Positions 56,437 through 64,000 of a stretch of DNA of 64,000 nt are shown piece by piece (position 1 is the stretch's first letter; each line of letters starts with the position of its first letter). Made by a program: the position numbers and the translations under genes. This DNA is from Aplysia californica. Lineage: Eukaryota > Mollusca > Gastropoda > Aplysiida > Aplysiidae. The notes under the pieces were generated by a model. The model had not been told where the DNA came from. It saw nothing but the letters and a program-made list of their open reading frames with translations, and did not search any database. The stretch lies in contig NW_004797639.1 of the NCBI RefSeq assembly GCF_000002075.1, forward strand, positions 456,572-520,571. The letters run 5' to 3'.

Positions 56437-56575
56437 TAAGTTTTTTACAGCACTTGCAACACAATAAGGTCATATAAGTGCCGAAAATTAAAGGTATTAC
56501 AAGAGAGTAAGAGATACAAAAAAGAAGGAGGTGAGATAAAATAAAGACGATAGATGTTTGATAGGAAAGCAAAGA
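56437..56575 (-). mobile_element. SINE-like element type D, partial
   Basis: TTTTTTACAGCACTTGCAAC tail, GGTATTACAAGAGAGTAAG and GACGATAGATGTTTGATAGG AAAG; the head is missing. Confidence 0.75.
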
Positions 56576-56869
56576 GTTGAAGGAGAAGTTGTCGCAGAAT
56601 TTTCTTTGTATATGTAGTAGTAGTAGTTCCAACTATTTGAATTCGTCAATGAAATCTTGAAAACACAGCAGTTTGATCAATATAAAGTTAAAACACTCAA
56701 CTCAAATGAGAATTTTGTATTTCCATCAACTGAAAATAAAACAATGCAATACATAGGAAAAGATGTAGCCAACAGCCCAGCCAACTAATTGAGTGAGTAG
56801 ATGGTTTTTTAAAAAAAGGCCAGCTGAAACAGTATTGAAGACATCAAGCAAGCTTACACCATAATGAGA

Positions 56870-56935
56870 TTCATATATATATACATATACATGTATATAT
56901 ATACATATATACATATATATACATGTATCATGTCA
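56870..56935 (+). repeat. (TA/CATA)n microsatellite
   Basis: TATATATATACATATACATG and further CATATA units. Confidence 0.9.
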
Positions 56936-56953
56936 TTCCAGCAGCGAGAAGTA

Positions 56954-57394
56954 CAGCCCAGTCCATTTATAACATTTCAGCCTCTGTTATTATAGGAACT
57001 TGGATATATAACATTGATTATTGATATATCAAATCCCCGAGGTTTTTTTCTCTATAAAAGTAAGTAAATGTGAACCAGGCTATAACAGGGTTCAATTTGC
57101 GCAGACTTGGATATATATCTTGCAGGACATAAACTTGCTTTCGATCAGTCAAATTATTAAAATTTGTCTCGGCCAAGACATCTCGCCTGTTTGTATGATC
57201 GCTTGCCTAAACACAAACTTTCAAAAACATACCACCTTCCCCCCCCCCCATAGTGATGGGGTCACTGACTGATATAGTAAGCTGAGGGTGCAATGGTATT
57301 GTTAGTTTCCCTTGACAATGGTTATAACAAGACTCGTTTATAACAGGGAAAAACTGCCAGTCCCGTCCGTCCTGTTATATCTGAGTTTTGACTG
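56954..57394 (+). mobile_element. possible TA-flanked pogo-like element
   Basis: CAGCCCAGTCCATTTATAAC left; right end CTGTTATATCTGAGTTTTGACTG in two parts (CTGTTATATCTG, AGTTTTGACTG); TA on both sides. The inverted repeats match only partly (CAG..ATATAACA). Confidence 0.45.
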
Positions 57395-57500
57395 TATTGT
57401 CTATTGACCAAGTGGCTAGAGGAATTTGGTAGAGAAGATACACTGAAGTTATTATCATACTTGAACATCTTGACATCTGAGCATAGATGTTCAGTTAATC

Positions 57501-57880
57501 GTGTTTTACTCGACCGCAAGCACGGACAAAGCCAACCCCAAAGACCCTTCGAACCTTTTATGTAGAGCGGATCAGACATTAATCTTCAGAGCCCGCACAG
57601 GACACTTACACACCAACAAGCACATTAACAGAATTAATCCCATGTGGGAACCCCATTGCAGACACTGTGACTACCACGAGGAGACCGTTGAACATCTTCT
57701 CCTTCACTGCCCAAACTTGTCAGTTCTTCGACGCAGGCTCCTACACACACCTACAGACTTACAAAGCCTGCTCTACTCTGGCGTTGACCAGATGACAAGG
57801 ACATGTAGTTACTTGAGGGAGACATTGCGCTGCCGAGAGCGAAATGCTCGCAGCTAAAGGGATTAGACAATAACAACAAA
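57501..57880 (+). mobile_element. LINE 3' fragment (zinc-knuckle tail)
   Basis: Open frame with LLCRADQTLIFRARTGHLHT NKHINRINPMWEPHCRHCDY HEETVEHLLLHCPNLSVLRR. The TxxEHLLxxCP with CxxC matches the C-terminal region of RNase-H-bearing non-LTR elements. RT and RNase H are not in the window. Confidence 0.8.
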
Positions 57881-58395
57881 AACTCCACCACAAGAACTAC
57901 AACTACAAGCACACGAAGAAGGGCTGCACTTTATCATCCCTTAAAAAGAGGAACTAGAGCTAACCCTCATGTTTTTGAAACCCTCGTAGTACCTGTAACT
58001 CGAAGTCTCTCACCGTCTTTACCTCAAACCCTAGATGGGTAGGTAGACATAACAAAGAGCTCAGGTGTCAAAAGACCAAATCAAAGATTCACCTGCAGAT
58101 TTTTGTTCAATTACACATATGTGTATGTATTACAGTTACAGTTCTCTAAATTATAGCAAGAAGCTTGATATTCTGTTTATAAGAAAAAGGTTTAAATTAT
58201 TTTCAAATAGGGATAATAATAATATGACAAGTAACTAGATAGTACTAATTATCCCGTCTCCTCTAAGTAGGCTACTTTCCCGGAAATCTTTTCACAAAAT
58301 CCAAAATAAAAAAATATATCGAGCATCATCAAAAAAAGTAAAACCTGCTCTGAGACAGTACAACAACATCTTGGAGCCTTCATGAATCAAAACGC

Positions 58396-58520
58396 AATGT
58401 CAAACACAATCAAAGAAATACAATTCGAGGATGTAGAAAGATATTCAAATAAGAACAAAAACAATGTCAAACACAATCAAAGAAATACAATTCGAGGATG
58501 TAGAAAGATATTCAAATAAG
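58396..58520 (+). repeat. tandem duplication, 66-bp unit, 2 copies
   Basis: CAATGTCAAACACAATCAAA GAAATACAATTCGAGGATGT AGAAAGATATTCAAATAAGA occurs at 58396 and 58462 without differences seen, so it is recent. Confidence 0.95.
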
Positions 58521-59335
58521 AAAGGAAAACAGCATAAACATAGCAACAACAAAAGTTTGAACAACTACAAAACCGGACATTCAAAATTAAACGTGAAATT
58601 TCATGAAACAAGAAATATGTACCATCTACCAAATAATACACACTCTGTAATAAGTAATATGAACCATATCATGACTAAAACATCTTGTAAAAACAGTGGT
58701 CTCATTAAATCTCAATGTTAGTTGATTAAAAAGCACATCATGGAAATGGAATTCATCATTTGCATGGAACACCGGTTAATAATGCGAAAGATTTTTTTTT
58801 CCAACGTCACCGAAATTTCTTTCTTAACAATAAGACAGAAGTTAGTACAATTATACTCTCAGTTCATGCTTTTATTCAAAACATGTTCTCTTCAATATCT
58901 TTACCTTTTAGCAGGCCGTTGTTTTCAAACATGTGTATGGTTTTAAAACAAACATATTTAACATAAAACATATTTTGTGCATGATTTTCACAAATTTGCA
59001 TAAAAGAGGGAAAAAATTAGCTTTTGCATATTTTAGAAACGATTAAACATGGAAGAGAATGCTTCCAATTGCTAAAAACAGGCCTTCCGAAGAGAAGTCT
59101 TAGAGCACATCTTTTTAACCACATTTTAGAGCATACCTTTATACTTTATACTTTATGGTGTTCCGTGAACCTGTGGAAAGGGGTGCAACCATCTCATGTC
59201 TGAGATCTATTTTAGTGGTTACTGTTGTTATCTCATTGGAGGGGGGGATTGGGGGGTCACTTCCATCGATAACGTGCTAAACCGGGACCGTTTGTAAAGG
59301 ATTCCCTGACAGCAGTTATATCTCTTGTTTGTTTT

Positions 59336-59732
59336 GGGTAGAGGTTTTACGGCGCTCGCAACTGCATAGGGTCATATGAGCGCCAAGGGGTGGATGTCAA
59401 CAGAGAAGTCTTTATAGAGAATCAGACTTACTCTGCTCACCCCTCCAGCTTTAACAGCACAAAGTCTGCTTCGACTATCAAGGCACCAAGGAAATAGCAG
59501 GTCATAAGAGTGTGACAAACATACAAAAGAAGTAGAGGAAAATGACAATAGAAAGGATTAGGAAAGAAAAAGCAGCAGTTCCCTGTTGCAGTTCAGGCAC
59601 AGTTATGAGCATGACATTGTTGAATCAACCCATTTACAATTCTACTGAGCAGAAGAGAACAAGTTAACGTTCCCCCTTTGGGAATGTCCTAAATACACTT
59701 CAGTCAGTAGCACTGCCCGGGGAGGGGGGAGG
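59336..59732 (-). mobile_element. SINE-like type E, nearly full length
   Basis: Tail TTTTACGGCGCTCGCAACTG, body and 5' part (AATACACTTCAGTCAGTAGC ACTGCCCGGGG). Intergenic. Confidence 0.88.
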
Positions 59733-60414
59733 GAGGAGAGGGGAGTTACATCTCTGCAAAGGCCTTGAAGAAAGAGTGGTGGAAAACAGCAGAAAGACGG
59801 ACTCACTATACAAATGTGTACTAACATAGGAATAGATAAGCGGAAACTGTTGGTGATTGTCATTTACAGGGAAGAGCACCCAGCCACGTGGCTTTTCAAG
59901 CAACCACTCCTGCCCCTGTCATCCATTGCAACTCCGCAGCTATGCTTGAATGACATCAGACATTCTGTGAGGCTTTTCTATAGAGTAGAGTGATTTTTTT
60001 AAACAAGTAAATTACAATTTCTTCAAGTGCAGCTGATCCCTTGAATAAATCAATAATCCTACTTAAGGCCTAGCCAGTGTTTTACAACATTCATGGGTGT
60101 TGCACATCATATTCATAGGCCTACCTATAAACATTACAGTCATCCAAAACACAAGTGAGAAACCGCTCAAAGTCAAAGACAGTTTTCAAGTGACCAATCA
60201 AAAGACATTTCAGTCACCCCCCCACCCCCCCACCCCAAATTTTTTTTTTTTTAAATTGCTCGCCCAGTGCTATGGGTCCATAGGGTGTGAACACCTGTCC
60301 ATCACTTTCATTGTGTGGCACAAGGAGCAGCCTTGCCAAATACCCCGTTGTCTAGACGATGATTGGGTGATTACATTTCCAAGTTTCTTTTGGACGCCGC
60401 TGTATAATTTAAAT

Positions 60415-60525
60415 TTCTATGTATACCTGCATGTGTTTTTACGGCCCTGTACAGCCAAGAAATCTTTCCCTCGAGGATAATAAAGTATTATCCTTTCTTA
60501 TTTTATCTTATCTTATCTTTGTTAT
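60415..60525 (+). mobile_element. LINE 3' tail with (TTATC)n
   Basis: CCTGCATGTGTTTTTACGGC CCTGTACAGCCAAG..AATAAAGTATTATCC followed by TTATC repeats. Confidence 0.75.
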
Positions 60526-61324
60526 CATGTATAAGTTGTTGCAGAGATTTCCTTCTGTCAAACTTTTCCTGTCTGCATGTTTCACGGTGCTGAGCATCAT
60601 GTATTTAGAGGGAGTGATAATGTGTTTGTACATATCTACATCAATCATATTATAGCAAAAAACCTGTCACAAGATGAAAACATACATTTGAGAGGAGCAC
60701 GTCTTTGTATAGCAGGAATATATGAGGAGACTACTTATAATATGGAATGCACCTCACCTTCAAGCTACTCAACCCCACAGCAGAAGTTCAAAACTTTGTG
60801 GGAGGAGCAGAAGGCTATGGAATCAACCATTGCTTGGAACCGTCAGCATCTACACACTTTGAGATGTGCTTCTTCAGGGGACGGAGTGCTTATGGGGATG
60901 CCCCTTGTGCAGTGATGTCGGTCCTTCACACAAGTAAACCCCACTGAGGAGACATTTTCATTTTACACAAGAGCTGATATCTACGTAGAAACTACATATC
61001 ATCAGATTAACTTTGATCAGTCAACTGAAGCAGTATAGCCTTCTTCGTGCTGGTTGCAAGACCTAGACAAGCGATGCACTTCACGACAATACAGCCATAA
61101 GCTGACAAAACGCCTTTATCCATCTGTCCCCGTGGTTTTATGCACCCCGCATATATTAGCCAAATTTGATCATTTTTTGCATAATTTCTGATTATTTTCC
61201 TTTATCATTCTTTGTTAAAATTAACGGAATCGCATAATTTCACATTTTTGGGCTCAGTTTGCATATATTCAGAATTTTTCTTGCATAATTACTAAAACGA
61301 CGGGGACAGATTCATTTGACGCCA

Positions 61325-63431
61325 ACATTTTTTATTTGCTAAATCAAAAGCACAATCAGCAGTTACTCTACTTGTAAGAAGAAAAAAAAGTGAAACTGTG
61401 ACTTGTTTTTCAATAATTTAGAATTCAAATTTTTGAAGAATGCTATTTTAAAATGGTTACGTTGATACAAAGAAAACCCCTCTTTTTCCTGAAACTGCTG
61501 TGAATTTTTAAAAAGGCGCAACAGTCCGACAATATGTCCGTTCCGCACTGTCAGCACAATTCTCCGCCACCATGAAGGAGTACCTCATATATTACATGTG
61601 TATAATCTCAAAACTTCAGGTGAGCATCATGGTAAGATTTGTTGCTGTTCAGCACTAGACACATTACTACACATATCAAGACAGTTGATCCATCAAGACA
61701 AATTAGCATCATTAAGGCACATTACACATCAAAAAATCGTAGCCTCAAATGTCATCATAGAAAAGAAAAAAACACCAACACTTACCGCTGTCGGAATAGT
61801 TCTATCCAGAAAACTATTACATTCAATACCGCATGTCGTAAAGCTCTTCAAAAGACAAAGAAATTGTGCAATAAATGTACCTCTTGACAACAAAGGCTCC
61901 ACATTGGAATGCAGCATTTTTACATCCATTCATTCCGTTCAAACGACAACACTTTTTGTATCAACACACAGTTCTTATATCTAATACATAAATATTTCTT
62001 ACTACTGAACACACAAGAATTTAAAACATTTATTGTGAAGATTCTGCTTGTACGAAAACTTGCAAATAAACTAAAACAACAGCCTCAGATAAATAAGAAT
62101 GCAATCTAATTTACAGAGGAAATTACCAGAAACAAGAAGTTAACGATAAAAATATGCATAATATGGAACCAACTTCTCACAGTACTTACACAAAATAAAT
62201 GAATTATTGCTTGCTGTGAACAGCAATTTTGACAAGCAAGTGTCACAAGTGTCAGTGATGAACGTTAAAGACTATCAAAAAATTGGAACACAAAATTCCA
62301 TCCACTAAGTAAAATGCAATAAATAAACAGATCATGCGTGTTAAAGGAATGAGTCATGAGCATGAAGGAACAAAGTAGGAAGAGTTTGTTGAGTGGAAGA
62401 GCTGGAAGTTATCAGCCGCTAAAAACTTTTAAATAGGGATGACTCGTCAATCATGAAACTTGATATGTTATGAACGCTGAATGGAAGGAATTAAGGCTTG
62501 AAAAGCCATTTGTTGAAATGCCTTCTGGTTGTCCCAGAAACATTCATTAGAATAAATAGTGCAGGATAAATATATTACTGTCCCACTTATGTAACAATTA
62601 TATCAAAGGGCAAACTGTGTTGTAAAGATTCAGATCTAACCTTGTAAGCAATTAACAACAGCTTTGAGATATGTTGAAAAGCTTTCGTCGAGAAATATTA
62701 TGTATGTAGCTTGAAATATCAGTTTATAAAAAGGATCCAATCCACCACATATTTTCTAAACACAATAAAACGATAGTAGAAAGTAATTGTATGTGATGGA
62801 CTGTACTGTGCTGTACAGTTAGTGAGTTTCCTTTTAATTTAAGTTAAAAAGATGAACTGTTCTGATTAAAGAAAATGAAAACATTAAAAACTTAAAGGGT
62901 ACAACAGTCATAAGGTAAAAGATGTCAGTAAGCTTATGAGGAGCTTATGTAGCATACATACTTTCAGCCAAAAATCTTTAAAGTTTCCAAGGACGGAAAT
63001 ATTCTTTAGAATCGCAAATTCTCTACCATGCCTCCTTCAATCACCACCACAGGAGGTGTAAATGCAGCAATAGTCTAAAAGCCCAATCATTTTTCTTTCT
63101 TTAAAATTAAAATGTCTAGAAATTCTGTGCCTCTAACAAACCAAGCTTCCATTCATTTCACACCAACACAGTATGGTACATTTAGGATATCAAAGATAAT
63201 TCAATATCTGGATTACAGCCACACGTAAAACATACAACAAATTATTAAACAATTTTATCGTGGGCCAACATCATCATCTCTACAAATCGACGTCATGGCA
63301 TAGTCTGAAATCTCTACTCATCAGACGATTTTCCATGAGTGAACAACATGACCACATGTCTTTCAAATCTAAAACTAAAAATACCAAAATGATTTCACGA
63401 TGAGCCGACATTGCAGACCCTCATATATCTC
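61325..63431 (-). other. probable long 3' UTR of the SLC22-type gene
   Basis: AT-rich sequence without recognisable repeats follows the stop codon for about 2.1 kb. On the minus strand an AATAAA signal is seen near 61332 (TTTATT on the plus strand), about where the repeat-poor composition ends. This is inferred from composition and signal only; earlier polyadenylation is possible. Confidence 0.35.
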
Positions 63432-63650
63432 TCAGCTCATCTGATGATTTGTCATAGACTGAAGTGCGACCGCGTCCTCCTCCATCAAGTCCTTGTCTTT
63501 TTTGTTGAGGACATGGCCCTCTGTAACATCGTGCAAGGCATCGGGCAACAGGCAGTTGTGAGTCTCCGGCAGAACCAGCACGCAGACAGCTGCTATGCCA
63601 GCTAACACTCCAAAGATGATAATGGCATCAAAGCCAACAACTGTCTTTGC
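63432..63650 (-). CDS. SLC22-type organic ion transporter, last coding exon
   Basis: On the minus strand an acceptor (TTACAG) at 63651-63656 opens 72 codons ending TGA. AKTVVGFDAIIIFGVLAGIA AVCVLVLPETHN forms the last transmembrane helix, followed by LPETxNxxLPDxxxDV, the conserved signature at the end of the major-facilitator fold of organic cation/carnitine transporters (human OCT/OCTN: LPETxxxxLPETIEDVE). The acidic cytoplasmic tail DKDLMEEDAVALQSMTNHQMS follows. The rest of the gene is to the right of the window. Which SLC22 member this is cannot be told from 72 residues. Confidence 0.8.
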   Translation of the reverse strand, partial: AKTVVGFDAIIIFGVLAGIAAVCVLVLPETHNCLLPDALHDVTEGHVLNKKDKDLMEEDAVALQSMTNHQMS

Positions 63651-64000
63651 CTGTAAATTGTACCCAAAAAAAAGTTATCAAAAAATGTCTATAAATCATA
63701 TTTGTCACAGATAATAAGTAATATAATATGCTTAAAGATATTCTAAGCATAAAAGTAGCAGTTTAATGTGGGTTGAAGGTAACAAATAATATTCTGACTT
63801 ATTATATGTCAAAGATCACGTGAAATACTCTGATAACATCTGAAGATAATCAGTAAAATTGAGACAGTAATAGGCTATATCAAAGATAATGGGTGATACT
63901 CCAATGTGGGCTCTTTTGGTCATCAACTAGTTTAAATAGGTTCCAAAACATTTTCAGCACAAAAAATGTCCAGAGGAGTTGAAGTACTTTAAACTCTACA

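Larger units (their letters stand above)
42397..61324. other. repeat-rich intergenic region between KMT5A and the SLC22-type gene
   Basis: Contains the KMT5A 3' UTR of unknown length, microsatellites, SINE types B, C, D and E, the hAT-like and pogo-like elements, MITE-1 copies, and the LINE tail at 57.5 kb. Stretches 46.4-47.9, 52.1-53.6, 54.4-55.3 and 58.5-59.3 kb show no gene or named repeat to me. Confidence 0.6.

Overview
Organism. This is eukaryotic genomic DNA: intron-rich genes with canonical GT/AG junctions, (CA)n, (TC)n and (TAT)n microsatellites, many short interspersed repeats, and a 634-base assembly gap (N) at 28949-29582. The proteins are animal. Several different repeat bodies share one 3' tail (..GACCTTATGCAGTTGCGAG..), and tRNA-derived SINEs are abundant; together these suggest a lophotrochozoan, most likely a marine gastropod mollusc. 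That assignment is inference from repeat style and was not checked against a database.

Layout. (1) About 181-28000, minus strand: a strawberry notch (sno/SBNO1-type) gene, running off the left edge. Twenty coding exons were placed by hand. Their splice phases agree from end to end and give 1153 codons, from the N-terminal region through the complete DExH helicase-like core into the conserved linker. The last roughly 475 residues lie outside the window. A short first coding exon is proposed at 27947-27964. (2) 34023-42396, plus strand: a complete KMT5A/SETD8/PR-Set7 histone H4K20 monomethyltransferase gene with six coding exons and 392 residues. It lies head-to-head with sno. (3) 63432-63650, minus strand: the last coding exon of an SLC22-type organic ion transporter, with a probable long 3' UTR to its left. 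The interval 42.4-61.3 kb is intergenic and repeat-rich.

Mobile elements. The introns and spacers are stacked with elements: tRNA-derived SINEs, three SINE-like bodies with a common tail, LINE fragments (a reverse transcriptase at 17.4-18.4 kb, an RT C-terminus next to KMT5A exon 2, a zinc-knuckle tail at 57.5 kb), a full-length but decayed Tc1/mariner-type transposon (20994-22343), TA-flanked pogo/Tigger-like elements, a hAT-like element (50092-51442), a MITE family with GGCGCTCGTCAA termini, and two families with 9-bp target duplications (22355-22935; 24115-24670 and 26649-27138). Several insertions can be proved inside the window, because an empty-site copy or matching direct repeats are also present.

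Function. sno is a nuclear transcriptional coregulator and KMT5A a cell-cycle-controlled chromatin methyltransferase. Their divergent arrangement (about 6 kb between start codons) could allow shared promoter sequence, but no promoter element could be identified with confidence. No prokaryotic, CRISPR or retroviral system was seen. The most notable unlisted structures are the two 9-bp-TSD terminal-inverted-repeat families, the shared-tail SINE assembly, the partial exon duplication in sno, and the alternating palindrome block in KMT5A intron 3.
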